Part shown: positions 43,101-54,500 of the stretch, one piece after another
Layout: the number at the start of each line of letters is the position of its first letter
Position numbering within the stretch: position 1 is the stretch's first letter
Source: Enoplolaimus lenunculus
Lineage: Eukaryota > Nematoda > Enoplea > Enoplida > Thoracostomopsidae
Length of the DNA stretch: 64,000 nucleotides
NCBI GenBank assembly: GCA_030248215.1
Contig: JASANG010001371.1
Coordinates: 1-64,000 of the forward strand
Direction: 5' to 3'
Program-made: the position numbers and the translations under genes
The notes under the pieces: generated by a model
The model's database searches: none
Told to the model about the DNA's origin: nothing
Seen by the model: only the letters and a program-made list of their open reading frames with translations

Positions 43101-45310
43101 GCGCGATATGTATAATAGCGTGCAACCTTTATGGTGAACAATCTTTTGAAAGTGGCCGTTTTCAAAACATCCAATTTGTTTAATTTTTCTAATTATTATT
43201 TCAGATGCGCGAGCAATTTGAATCTGAACTCCACGATGCGCTCACATCGAACCAGCGTGCAGGATTTGCAGTCCTTGCGTGTCGAATGTGGTTTTCTGTA
43301 CGATTACAATTCTTAGGTGTTTTAATGATTACATGCGTTGCAATTACTGCAGTTGCACAACATCAGTACGGTTGGGTTGATGCAGGTACATATTTTTTAC
43401 GATTGTTTTAGGAATTTGTTTTTGTTATGCTTGCTTTACTACACACTCGTGTGTGTGTAATGTCCCGGTCATATAAAATTTGGCTTTGTGACATGCGTTG
43501 AGATAGGGTCAACGGAAAATTTTCGATGAGGTAAAGTTAACGAGTGATTGTACACCCCAACGCAATGATACATTCTGCGGCTCAGCTGAATTTTATAATG
43601 TGAACAGGACATAATGTTGGACATGGATGCTGACAGACATGGTTTGCATATCGTTTCATTTTCATATTTTAGCTCGCTTCTTTCAGGTCTTGTGGGGCTT
43701 GCACTATCTTATGCGTTAGCAATAACTGGACAATTGAGCGGTGGTGTGACGTCGCTGACAGAGACTGAAAAAGAGCTGGTTGCGGTCGAACGTATCGATG
43801 AATATTCGCAACAGATGCCGCTGGAGGAACGTGAGCTCCTTGCTGGTGAAATCACGCCAACTGAGTGTGCACAACAAAACACTCATAGGCAACCAATGTT
43901 AGTGGTAAATCCTCCGGCAACATGGCCCGAAAACGGATGTGTTGTGTTTCGTGAAGTCCTTCTTCGGTATGGTTCAACTCTGCCGTTTGCCCTACGTGAC
44001 GTGTCGTTTCGTATTCTGGCTGGAGAAAAAATCGGCATTGTTGGCCGAACTGGATCCGGCAAATCTTCACTTTTCAGGGCGCTGTTTAGACTCACAGCAC
44101 TTTCTGGTGGCAGCATTATGATTGACGGAATTGACACAACATCGATTCCTGTGAAAAGTTTACGGCGAAAACTAGCTTTAGTACCTCAAAAGCCAAGTAT
44201 ATTTTCTGGCACTTTAGCTGACAACATCGATATTGAAGATAAATTTGAGCATCGCGAAGGCCAGAATGAGTTGGAAACATCCAATAAACTTCCGTACTCG
44301 GAGTTAATTAAAATAACAAAAGATGTTGGTCTGCATGTATTAAACGAGTTGTCTGTTGGTAATTCATCGCAAGACGTGTTGGACACCGAAATTAAAGATT
44401 GCGGCAAAAATTTATCCGTGGGCGAAAAACAATTAATTTGTTTGGCGCGAGTGATGTGTCAAGATGCAAAGGTGCGTAAATAATTTGTGTCAATTGTCCG
44501 CATTAAAGATTTGTTATTTATTTTTTGCTCACATTAATGGCTGAAAAAGCTTTGCGCTGTACGTATAAAGGGATTTGAAAATCATTAAAACGCCGTTATT
44601 GTGTAAACGCTATTATGTTGAACGTATATAATCTCAAATCCATATATAATCGCACATTCTTCTGTGCAAAATTTCAAAATCTGCAGATATCACAAAGGAT
44701 CACAAGATGAAACACCGTCATTAGTATTATTATTATTAGTGTTCTTATTATTATTATTACGTATTATTATATTCGTTTTTAATAGGTATACAGTGAAACG
44801 CTTGAAAGTAACACGATCGTAGCTGTAACTGTCATTCCGGCACTCAGGCAGGATTTTGGAAAAGGGAGGTTGCATTACGTGGCTCGAAAATTTAGACGGC
44901 AGGTTTGTCGTGTCACCAGTTTGAAAAATTCATTAAAAACCTGGACTAAATCACATAACGGGTTTGATGCGTGGCTACGCGTTCGCGGGCACTATAAAAC
45001 ACGACTGTTGTGACAAAAAACAACAACAATAACAACAACAACAATTAATTTTGTTTTATTTTAGATAATCTGTATTGACGAAGCTACAGCGCATATTGAT
45101 CCTGCAACTGACGAGCTGATTCAACGCGCGTTACGTTCAGCGTTTGATAAACAAACCGTTATAACAATTGCACATCGATTGGAAACAGTTTTAGAGACGA
45201 ATCGCGTGTTTGTAATGGATCGAGGGCAAATCGTTGAAATTGGAAATCCAAAAGCGTTGCTGTCGAACAAAACGTCACATTTTGCATCGCTGGCTGGTGG
45301 AAGTTATTGA
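34772..45310 (+). CDS. abcc10: ABCC10 (MRP7) homologue: full ABC exporter, complete in 9 exons
   Basis: Exons: 34772-37111, 37725-37869, 38614-39024, 40146-40376, 40670-41079, 42076-42312, 43205-43385, 43687-44471, 45065-45310. All junctions are GT-AG and in phase, giving 1661 aa. Order: TMD0 (five hydrophobic segments, residues 25-210), ABCC linker (MTFWWSNKLMYKGY), TMD1, NBD1 (Walker A GPVACGKSS at about 740; signature LSGGQRARVALAR at 835; Walker B YLLDDP at about 856), TMD2 beginning LILMQASYNATDWWLSYW, NBD2 (Walker A GRTGSGKSS at 1438; signature LSVGE at 1561; Walker B IICIDE at 1581; H-loop TIAHR). The TMD2 opening and the NBD wording point to ABCC10 rather than ABCC1-6. The family exports amphipathic anions, glucuronides and drugs at the plasma or endo-lysosomal membrane. 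An in-frame TAA precedes the start. Confidence 0.95.
38168..38590. mobile_element. hAT-like MITE, GATTCC subfamily, with perfect 8-bp target duplication (ABCC10 intron 2)
   Basis: CAGGGTGCGGCCGGAATTCC...TTTGCACCCTG is flanked by gcagtatg on both sides (38160-38167 and 38591-38598, 8 of 8), the clearest hAT-type insertion in the window. GATTCC arrays lie inside both ends, and the core is shared with 21940-22290 and 29807-30133. Its right end is 23 bp before exon 3 of ABCC10. Confidence 0.88.
41209..41402. mobile_element. hAT-like MITE, TTTCCG subfamily (ABCC10 intron 5)
   Basis: CAGGATGTAACCGCATATTC...CCGTTTACGCCCTG. Flanking acaatgag and acaacgag match 7 of 8. GTTTCC/TTTCCG runs lie inside both ends. 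Confidence 0.78.
41480..41668. mobile_element. GC-rich MITE remnant (ABCC10 intron 5)
   Basis: CATTTCGCTCGCGAGTTTGG and the end CTGTCTGCTCCGGCACTGG match the family fragments near 1100, 11600 and 29450. Confidence 0.45.
42992..43128. mobile_element. Harbinger-like MITE of CGTCGCC arrays (ABCC10 intron 6)
   Basis: TTA|GGGTTGTGCTATA and TATAATAGCGTGCAACC|TTTA ends are inverted, with GGACGTCGCC / GGCGGCGTTCGGCGACG inside. It has the same family ends as 34059 and 14265. Confidence 0.55.
44719..44770. repeat. (ATT)n microsatellite (ABCC10 intron 8)
   Basis: Interrupted ATT trinucleotide run. An (AAC)n run follows at about 45018-45048 in the same intron. Confidence 0.8.
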
Positions 45311-45576
45311 CGTAAGAAAAATGTTTTGTTTTGGAAAAGTTTCGGCACATTTTTTCGGCGAAATTTCATAATCGCTATTAGTAAACGGGTATTAAGTATA
45401 CCCAAAACCATATGAAATCATATTATGTATAAAATCTGAAAAAATTTTATTGACATGTCTATCCGAATGAAGTGTAGAGATTTTGAGTTGGTTTCCTGCG
45501 TTTTACTGAAAAAAGTGCCATAATTCGGTTTTGTGAAACTTTATTTCAGTCGAGTAACATTACACAATGCTAGCAG

Positions 45577-45760
45577 CAGGGTACAGTTAGTTGTCTACCT
45601 CCAGCTCCGGCTGGAAAACAGCCTTCGGCTCCGGGTCCGGTTAGATTGTCACTGGATGTTCCGGCACTTTCCATAGTGAAATTTTCATTAGTTTTACAAA
45701 AATTGTATCGTTCATTGAGTTTGCTGCTCTGGTATTTGTCATTTCCGGTTTTTAGTTTTG
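45577..45760. mobile_element. GGAGCC-subfamily hAT-like left end
   Basis: CAGGGTACAGTTAGTTGTC, then CTCCAGCTCCGGCTGG and CCTTCGGCTCCGGGTCCGG, with no matching right end found. Confidence 0.45.
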
Positions 45761-46137
45761 TTTTTATAAATTATTTACGAGTATAAAAATACAGCAAGCG
45801 GGACAGTCTAAATAGAAGTGGGTTTCTGTGCTTGATTAGTAGAAAACGCAAGATATCAATTTATTTTCAATGGAAAAACGAAAGTTTGAAAGATATTATA
45901 ATTCGTACCAGATTTGGTTTGACCATTTAGTAAAAAACCTAGGATAACGGGTTGAATTTGAACCAAGACTTTACCATGATCACTATCAGTGATGAATGGT
46001 GAAATAATTTATTATAGCTTGAAATGTAAAGTCAAAGAAACCGTGCAATTACGTCTGTTAGCAAAGAAGACATGAAATTGTGCAATACAACAGAAGCTCT
46101 ATGATAAAATATGTTCAGTCAGTATTGTAGTAACCCA

Positions 46138-46143
46138 AATAAA
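46138..46143 (+). promoter_or_regulatory. Candidate ABCC10 poly(A) signal AATAAA
   Basis: The AATAAA I picked out downstream of the ABCC10 stop, about 830 bp away; assigned by position only. Confidence 0.25.
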
Positions 46144-46214
46144 AGATGGTGAAGGTCATCAGACATCCGTATTTTGAGCCTTAATCAATAGTAGTATATT
46201 TCCTAGTCCGAAAT

Positions 46215-46634
46215 TACTAAGAGTTGCGCTATAATTTTGTTGACGTCCGATGCCGTCCGTCACGCGTACGGCGCCGTCTGTCATTCATGCGGTGCCGACT
46301 GTTACCGTTCGTCGTCCGTCCGGCGGCATTCGCGCCCTGTGGCGCTATACTTGTCGTCCGGCGCCGTTCGTCGCCCGTGCGGCACCCATTTGGATTCAGA
46401 ATGTGATTTCTGGTTTTTTTTTTTACGAAATCTTTGCGATTTTTTCCTCAAAATGGTTCCAAAAGTGCATACAAAATGACCAAACACATAAGTTTTGTTA
46501 TGCAAAAGTTCACTACCGAAATTGTACAGGCCTACGGGTATACCCTAATTTTGCGCATAAAACTAACGGAATTTCTATAACGGAGAGTGACACTGATTTC
46601 TACTGGAAGCGCAAGTGCGGTTATACACCCTGAT
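46215..46634. mobile_element. Harbinger-like array MITE joined to a hAT-like right end
   Basis: GAGTTGCGCTATAATTTTGT and CCGTCCGTCACGCGTACGGC repeats (46215-46400) belong to the CGTCCGTCAC family. The following part to 46634 ends CGGTTATACACCCTG like the CAGGGTGCAAC family. A third start of that family (GGGTACAACTGGAGATC) lies at about 46655. Confidence 0.45.
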
Positions 46635-48146
46635 ATCCGTACAGATATATAAGCCCCTGGGTACAACTGGAGATCTGTCTGAATCCGGCTCCGGCAGAGA
46701 AACGACATATTATAGCTCCGTAGTCTTTTTGCAGTAGGTTCAGGCAATTTTAACGTTTATAGTATTTTTTGCTTAGGCTTTTCTGCGGAACAGCAATTGT
46801 GCCAGAGACCAGCATTTGCTACAACCTGTTTGTGCATAACTGTATACGAGAAGATTATTAAACTTTGTTCTTGTTATTTGTGGTTTGATTAGCAAGATCG
46901 CTTAGTGCGGGGGGCTGCAGCCCCCATCCTGCTTAGGGTCCTTTCAATACAAGAGGCAGCAACCCCCCCCCGGTAAAATCAATCCCAACAATAGATATTC
47001 TTGTCTCGTTTTCTCTTCGAAAATATATAGCTCTCCATTTTCCCAAAGAAAACATATTGCTGCAAGGGCGTGCCCACCGGTGACATTGTGGTGGGGGGCG
47101 TTTACAGGTTCATATTATGTTGGGTAGAAATGTAAACTGTTGTAGAGCACGTCTAGAAACCTAACAAGCACAAACTATGTAGCGCAATAAAATTGTCTAT
47201 TTTTACAGTTCAAATGAATTGCACATGAATTATAAACAACAAGGGTTAAGACTGAAGTTAAGCGTTTACCAGAGTGCGATAGAATATCTAAGTAGTAAGT
47301 ACCGTATATAGTGATGTTGCACCATTTAAAATTTATACTCGGACCAGGCAGCACAATTTTGCGCTTGGGAAACCACGCTGATCTAGTCGTTCGGCCCCAG
47401 CAAACCAGTTGAAATTCCGCCACGAATATTTTCATCCGCATATTCCTCCGGAAAACTAATGCTAACGTTAGTATTGTGTGCGACACAGTTGCGAAGCATA
47501 TGTGTTCGTTACATTAATGCTCGATTGCCTATTTGAGTACGGCCACCAATCATAGCCATTCAAATCAAACGAATTTATGAAAAATGTGCTTGTTTATCGC
47601 TCGCTTCACTCACGAATCTTGTTTTACTATTTCAACACAACTTATACGGCAGCTTCATGTAAGATTGCTGGCGACGCAGATCGTACACTTTAAAAACTAT
47701 TGCTTACACCCTGAACCAACAACCTATTCAAGACACCACAATAAGCACGTATTTGATTCTAGTGGTCAGCCGCAACTTTTGAACAATTTGCACCATCAAA
47801 CCTGAATAATGTTTTTGCCAAAATTAAATACCACATACTTATATTTTTTGCTTTAAGTTCAGCTCTGCATAAACTTACGCATATACTCTGCGTATACACT
47901 CAATGCCGAAATATACAAAAATACAAACAAAATTAAGCAAACAACATAAAAAATAAAACTGCGTTGGCATATATTGAAGACAAAATTTTAGCACATATTG
48001 AAGCACAATATTCGCAAAAGCTATACAGCATAATATTGATTGATACTTACAACAACATTCACAAATTTTGTCCACGCTGAATTCATTTGTTGGCAAACCA
48101 AGAGTGGACGATGTATACTTCAACAAGAGTATATATGCAATTGAGT

Positions 48147-48400
48147 ACATTCTGTGTAGAAAAGAATGTACACGGTGCGCGTTGCGTTTCTGGCCAACCC
48201 CCCGCCCTTTTTATTTGTAGGGGGTAATCCGGTAACAAAAATTACTCCGCTTATAGTTTAATTTAGGGTTGCCGCATGTGACAACGACCCCTTCCCCCTT
48301 TAAACAAAGGGTGGTCGGCCAAAAACGCAACGCTCGGTGGTACATTTTGTACCATCCGGAACAGCAAGAGTTGCACACTCTTTTATTACATGTATTCTTG
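48147..48400. mobile_element. GC-rich MITE, second copy of the 11459 family
   Basis: ACATTCTGTGTAGAAAAGA, then GTGCGCGTTGCGTTTCTGG, and the inverted GGCCAAAAACGCAACGCTCGG, followed by TTTTGTACCATCCGGAAC, match both edges of 11459-11897 without the nested insert. Confidence 0.55.
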
Positions 48401-49197
48401 GTTAACTAACACCAAAATCCACCGCTGAGATTAAAAAACATTTAATTTATTCAAGATGATTTTGTTTAAATTCCTATAAACCACGAATTCTACTAACAAT
48501 CATTATTGATAATTACCTTGTGCTAAAACTGGCTCACTAAATAGTCACCAAACGTTGGCATATTCGACTGAAAACAACTTATACGAGTCGGTTATAAAAG
48601 TACAAATACACATATTGGCCATACCGTTCAACAAATACCAAAATCGAATCTATGAAAAAAATTGCAAATATTGATAAACAATACACAAATTACAAACGAA
48701 AATTACAAACAACAATTAATATAAATAAATAAATAAATGAAACGACGATGGAATGAGATAAAATGTTGGAAAAAAGACTGAGAACACATGAGATAAAAAG
48801 GATTGCAACAGTAGAATATGGATTAATTTGTGGTTCAATCTTCTGGATGCGTTGCTTGATGTAATACAGTTATTAACTTGACCAATTCTAAATTCAGACA
48901 TGGACCAACCAACACTAAACGTAACTACCATTGTCCGAAAGTGTAATATGGTTTTAGAATTTTCAGAAAAGCAGAACCAAGGGTTTGGGATGATACGCCT
49001 GAGACGCTCAGGGTCCTAAATGAGAGACCAAGTGCCATTATAGCATAACCAATTTAAAAAAATTAAACCGTATATAAGTGTATTCTCCAGACACTGCCCA
49101 ACCAAATCTTAAGCCAGCGTAACGCCGCCTTTGGTCGGACATGAATGAATATATTAATTGCACACAATGGGACGCTGAATACATCAACGGTAACAAC

Positions 49198-49613
49198 CAG
49201 GGTGCGACCGGATATTAATTTACCGGATATTAAATTTTTTACCGGAACAAGAGCCGGATGTTGTATATATATTGAAATAATCTATTTTTCGCTGTATTTC
49301 TAGCGTGCTCAAAGTTTTCGTCTGTTATAAACTTTATAATAGCTGCTGATATAGTCAATAATACAAAAATGCGTTTAACTCTATTCGCTTAAGTTAAAAA
49401 TAGCTAAAACGTACCGAAACTTGAACTTCTTGAATTGCCCAGAAATGCAATCGCAGCCAGATATTAACGACGCTTACTTGTAAAAAGCATTTTATGATAT
49501 TCGACACCGCAACCTTAAATATTCGGTATCCGGTAGGTTTATACCGGATACCGGAACCGGATATCAGTTATTTCCGGATAATAAACCGGAAACGGATATC
49601 CGGTCGCACCCTA
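49198..49613. mobile_element. hAT-like MITE, CCGGATAT subfamily
   Basis: CAGGGTGCGACCGGATATTA...ATATCCGGTCGCACCCTA. Flanking gtaacaac and gtaacaag match 7 of 8. CCGGAT/ATCCGG units repeat inside both ends. Confidence 0.8.
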
Positions 49614-50465
49614 GTAACAAGATATATATATATAAGCATGAGATACAACAGTCTTATGCATAATACATGAGGTCAAATTACTGCAATGCAACTTCCACAT
49701 AAACAAATGCACAAAATCCACATTAAAGACAACAAAGCTACAGCAGCTGTACTTTAGAAATCAGTTGTAGCCAAAACATTTTCAGTAAAAAACGTTGCCG
49801 ATTAGACTACAGCTGAAAACCATAAAATATATAAGTTGGATAATTAAGTTCGTATCTCTAACAAAACGGGAATGCTTAATCACGCGCAATTTGCATTACT
49901 GGCAATTATTTGTTCATACAAGTGTTTGGTAATAAAATTAAATTTCTTGATATATTTTTTGTGTCATTTCAAATAAAACTCACTGCGAATTACGGCGAAT
50001 TATTCATAATGGTGTGATATCAGAAAGGTACACATTATTATTGTGTTACACTTTTCAGCGAGAAATATCCGGCAATTTTGAATACCGGAGGTGGATGTCA
50101 ATTTTTCCGGAACTGGAGCAATACGTCATTCTGTTTATTGATGAAGACTTTACGCCATTCGATGTGTTTAAACAACCAACACAGTTGAAAATAGATTTCA
50201 GATATTAACGTTGTGATGTTATAAATTATTCGCTAAACATGACATTTCAACCATTTTTAAATCCAGTTCCCATGGATGCAGGTAATGTTTCAAAGGTCTG
50301 TGGAGGTGAAATTATACATTAATGAACTTATACATTAATGTGTAGTTCAGAGCAAACATTATTTAAGATACAAACCATTTTTGCCAATATTTAACACATA
50401 ACAAGAACGTACGTAAAAATCGTCGTACTTGCGTGATGCAATTTGCCACATTATTACGCGTACTC

Positions 50466-50574
50466 AGTGTACAGCGCACTGAAGCTTTTTTGGCTACAGT
50501 ACGCTGTACACTGTAGCTTTTTGACGTCATTTTGCTGCATACTGAAGCCAAACAAGGTTCAGTGCGCTCCACAC
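50466..50574. mobile_element. Short TIR element with AGTGTACAGCGCACTGAAGC ends
   Basis: The left AGTGTACAGCGCACTGAAGC and the right end read in reverse, AGTGTGGAGCGCACTGAACC, are inverted repeats continuing through TTTGGCT. About 110 bp, no ORF. Confidence 0.5.
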
Positions 50575-51147
50575 TATCTCTTCAAAGTCACCTGGAGTAC
50601 GCATGATATTGTGGAAATACACGAGATACATACATACCTTGCAAAATAAATTCACAGCATTTAAATAAAAAAGCTCACTCTAGAACGGCGACACTATCTA
50701 CATAATTCCAAAAATACTAAACGACTCATTAGCATACACCCAAATGGCTATTGATTGCTCGAATGCTTCCTTTCTAGATTCATACTGAAAACTATTGCCT
50801 AAAATCTTGGCTTTGCCTGAGTTAATGAGATGCACAAATTAAGCTCTTTTCTGTTATCATCCAACCCAATCAACCATAATTCGGTCAGTTTTGAAAGTAT
50901 AACAAAACAAATTTTCCGACCGTTTTTGGCTACTTTCGCCCTGCGAAGCTTGAAACAGCCGAAAAGATTTCGAATTTTTTTCGACTTATCACAGGGTGAC
51001 CCCTAGTCAAGAATCGAAAAATTTCTTTTTGTCTGCCATTTGAAGCGCCCGATAAGACAAACCAAATGGTGGCTATCCAGGTGAACTACGTCCAAATTAA
51101 TTACTGTATCACTACAAATGTTTGTGATAAGCCATTGGTGAGCCGAA

Positions 51148-51153
51148 TTTATT
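51148..51153 (-). promoter_or_regulatory. Candidate tetraspanin poly(A) signal
   Basis: AATAAA on the minus strand about 330 bp after the tetraspanin stop codon; positional guess only. Confidence 0.25.
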
Positions 51154-51481
51154 TTAAAATTTAACTCCGGTATCAAATGATCATGCGAAGTCATGAAAAG
51201 GTCGAATCGGTAAAAATTTTTAATATTCGGTAATTGTGGGGTACGAAAATAACTCAAAATTACGTAAACCTCTTAAAATATGTCAGCGCAATAAGTCTTA
51301 ATACCTGTAGCGTACCTATACGTCCTATCTTGTCATTGCTTCCATGATATCGAGCGGAGAGGTACAACATTATTCCCTTCGAACATTCTTGCCCAAGCTG
51401 CATATTTCTTGCTGTGTACATGTATATTTATAGAAAAACCAACAATGTGCATAGCAGAGTAGTACTGTATCAACCGAAAGG

Positions 51482-51556
51482 TCAATAATAGTAGCCTTCT
51501 TCGTAATCTTTTAGTATACTTTTCGACAAACAGCAAGCAAAGCAGATGCCAAGTAG
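51482..51556 (-). CDS. Tetraspanin exon 7 (end of TM4 and cytoplasmic tail)
   Basis: After an acceptor preceded by an (ATT)n run, 24 codons [20 protein letters not shown] plus GYYY precede TGA. The juxtamembrane CC pair is a typical palmitoylation site. The acceptor is embedded in the microsatellite at about 51558-51585, so its pyrimidine tract is length-variable. Confidence 0.9.
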   Translation of the reverse strand, partial: LLGICFACCLSKSILKDYEEGYYY

Positions 51557-54500
51557 CTGAAATAATAATAATAATAATAATAACACCAAATACACCCAAG
51601 AAAATAAACAATATTCACATATTCTTTTCATAGAACAGACTTTTCTAGTAAGAGATTATGCAATACTGTTAATGCTGGAACATTGCCCAAAATACACGTG
51701 TGGGGGGACCCAGCTTTAATAATGTAGATAATAAAAATTACATAGCCTTACAGAATAAACATTAGCTGAAACCTGTTACTCTCACATAAACAATAAACTG
51801 CTTTGTTGTGTATGTTTTATTTAAGTCGAAAACTATCCACATTGCCATATTCGGTGCATTCATCTTCAGTGGCGGATCCACAATTTTGACGGACACGGGG
51901 GGCGGTATCGGTTAAAAACCGAGACTAAGACCTGATTACCGACACTGGCCATGAAAACTCTGTCTCGCTCAATTTTCGGTCATCACCGAAAAGATTTTGA
52001 ATTTTCAAAATAAATTATTTTTAATGCTTTTTCTTATTTTTGTGTTCTTCACAGATTTTGTGTTTTTTCAGAATATCTGCTAATGATTATTCCGCAACTG
52101 TGACAATGTATAGCCCCCACTCCCACCCCGGTCGTCTTTTGATGACAACTTTATCATGGTTTCATACCTGAATCAAGGCCACAATGCATCCCAAACCACC
52201 GAAAAAAGCAACGTATTTCAAAACAAACTGCTTCAACTTTGTTGAACAACCCTGAAACAATGACGACGCAATGAAAACGATTATTATAGGACTGGGCTCT
52301 GAAGTTGAAGAGGTCAGAGAATTAGCCAAACGAGACGGTAACTAAAATGATACCACAGAAGCTATTCCATAATTAATTGAACGCAACAAAGCGACATATG
52401 ATAGTTGCACTTAATACATACTAAGCAAAAGATTTGCTCGTTTTAATCTTCAGTCTTTAATCCATTTAGAGGAATTCAACATACGTTGAAAAAAGTCTAC
52501 TACTACTACTACTAGCAATATCAAAGAAAAATCAACAAAACCGATAAAGCAGATTTATTCCGTAATCTAGTAGTAGTTCAAGAGAGTTTCAACCGTACCA
52601 AACATAGTATGATTCGATTACAAAGCTGCCGGGCCTCTGTCCAATATTTATTGGTCCATTACAAAATGGTCAGTTTTGTTAGACATTGATAACACCAAAT
52701 TGTACGTCATTAAATGCGGCTGACGACGGTCTCACAAATTGAACAAAGATCTCACACAAATTGTGTAACCAATGCCATTACCTCAATGTATATCCTGCGA
52801 TCCTTATCGGTCATTGTCGGTTTAATAATATTACATCCGGTCTCGGACGTTGGAGTGTATCTTCTGACCACACAACACGACACAGGAATTTCCTTTCGTT
52901 CACGATAACTGCTCGTTGTATTCCAGTTGTGCCAGGCCGTAACACCGCAGCATTCCATCTGTATTAATACACACCCAAGACCAGTGAACACATTTTTTGC
53001 TGATGAAAGGTAATTAATGTTCATAAAGTAAGACATGGGAATTAGTTCAGCATAAATGCGAGATATCTCAGGGTATAGTTAAAAGCTGGCAAAAAAGGTC
53101 TACGGAACACTAAAAGTTTCATTAGCAAGGTAGTTGTTCACAGTCCAAGCTTAATGTGACCATAATGTACGCTGTACACAAATCAAACAATTCTAATTTA
53201 ACATACCCGACGTTGCATGCTATCCCAAACTTCTCTGAGCCCTTGTGAATCTTCATCGTAATAATATTGCAAGCCCGTAATAGCTTCTTTTTCAACTCCG
53301 TCTTCGATCTAGCAGCCAAGTAAAAAACATTATATATCAGAGTTCAACCGGAATTCTTGTTCCGGTCGGAATTCCTGCAAAAATTCAATTCCTGTTCCAG
53401 TTCCTGTTCCTGCATTCAAAGATGCAGGTGGCGGAATTTTTGCGGTTTTGTGTGAGATTATTAATAACCATTTAAATATTAGAAACTTTGTCTTTGAAAA
53501 TTTGTTATTTCGAAATGAGTATTTTTTGCAATTAGCTCAATTTTGTGAATACCTAAACTGTTTATGACATGTTTTCGCAAAATTTGATGATCAAATAGCT
53601 GAAAATTCGGTTAAGCAATTTTAGGCAAGTTTTATAAAAAGTGCAACAATAATGCAGCGATGAAAACGATTTCAAATTCCGGTTCCTCTTGCTCTTCCAG
53701 TTCCTGCATAAACATTCAATTCCTATTCCTGTTCCGGCAAAGTTTAGTTCGTGTTGTAACCCTGAATAGTATTATTGAGTCTCATACGAGATTCAATTTC
53801 AAACTAAGATCCCAATCCCAAGACTTTCAGATCCGATTCGTTTACCATAACGACTCGACAATAGAGACTAGAAAAAATGCTCAGCACTTGAGCAGCAAGG
53901 GATATGTTTCATATTCCTATTAAAAGTATGGTAAACTAGATCAGCACATTCGCTTGATGTAACCTGGAAAAGTATTAAGAAACAATAGCGTCCAAAATCA
54001 TGTTAACTATTAATTTTTCTGAAACATATTGCGGACAGCAAAATTTCTGTAATTTTCTTTTTGTAAGAAACACATGCTTTCCTTGAATGCAAAGTGAAAT
54101 AATTTCTGAAATGCAGACAGATTTAGCTTGGAATCCATAAATGTATATTGAAGTTCTCTACAAGAACGCATTAAATTTACCTATGCCTTTCTATTACCAT
54201 AGTAAATTGAATTTCATAAGAGCATTGTGTGGCGACATAATGGCTGTGTTAGTCCAGATGACCAATTTTGTTAGATACTTTCTTAAACAGACGTCACAAA
54301 ACGAATCGCAATTGATGATTTAAAATACCTCCACTTATAAGTGACTTTGAGTTTACTCGATTTTTGACCTTAGTGACAAATCCTATAAATGCGCATTTCC
54401 CACCCGAGTTATCTGTTTCACTGCATAGTCACGACTATAGAAGCTCACAAATCGCACCGTATTCTGGTAACATCGATTAATGTGGCAAAATCAAAGAGCG

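Larger units (their letters stand above)
45311..51481. other. ABCC10-tetraspanin intergenic region (converging 3' ends)
   Basis: 6.2 kb between two stop codons facing each other. It holds several MITE copies (listed) and AT-rich DNA. An open frame at 50014-50208 follows an acceptor-like TTTTCAG but shows no recognisable homology. The remaining stretches (46640-48140, 48400-49190 and 49620-50460) show no feature that I can support. Confidence 0.5.

Noticed and set aside
43614-43686. Start codon for a separate ABC half-protein at 43614
   Set aside because: The stretch precedes a good acceptor (TTTCAG at 43686); the protein continues in phase from ABCC10 exon 7.
46224-46633. Arg/Ser-rich ORFs
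   Set aside because: They lie across CGTCCGTCAC arrays of a MITE; the same happens at 34001-34262 and 14305-14652.
50014-50208. Terminal exon after an acceptor-like TTTTCAG
   Set aside because: No recognisable domain and no upstream partner exon; single weak signal.
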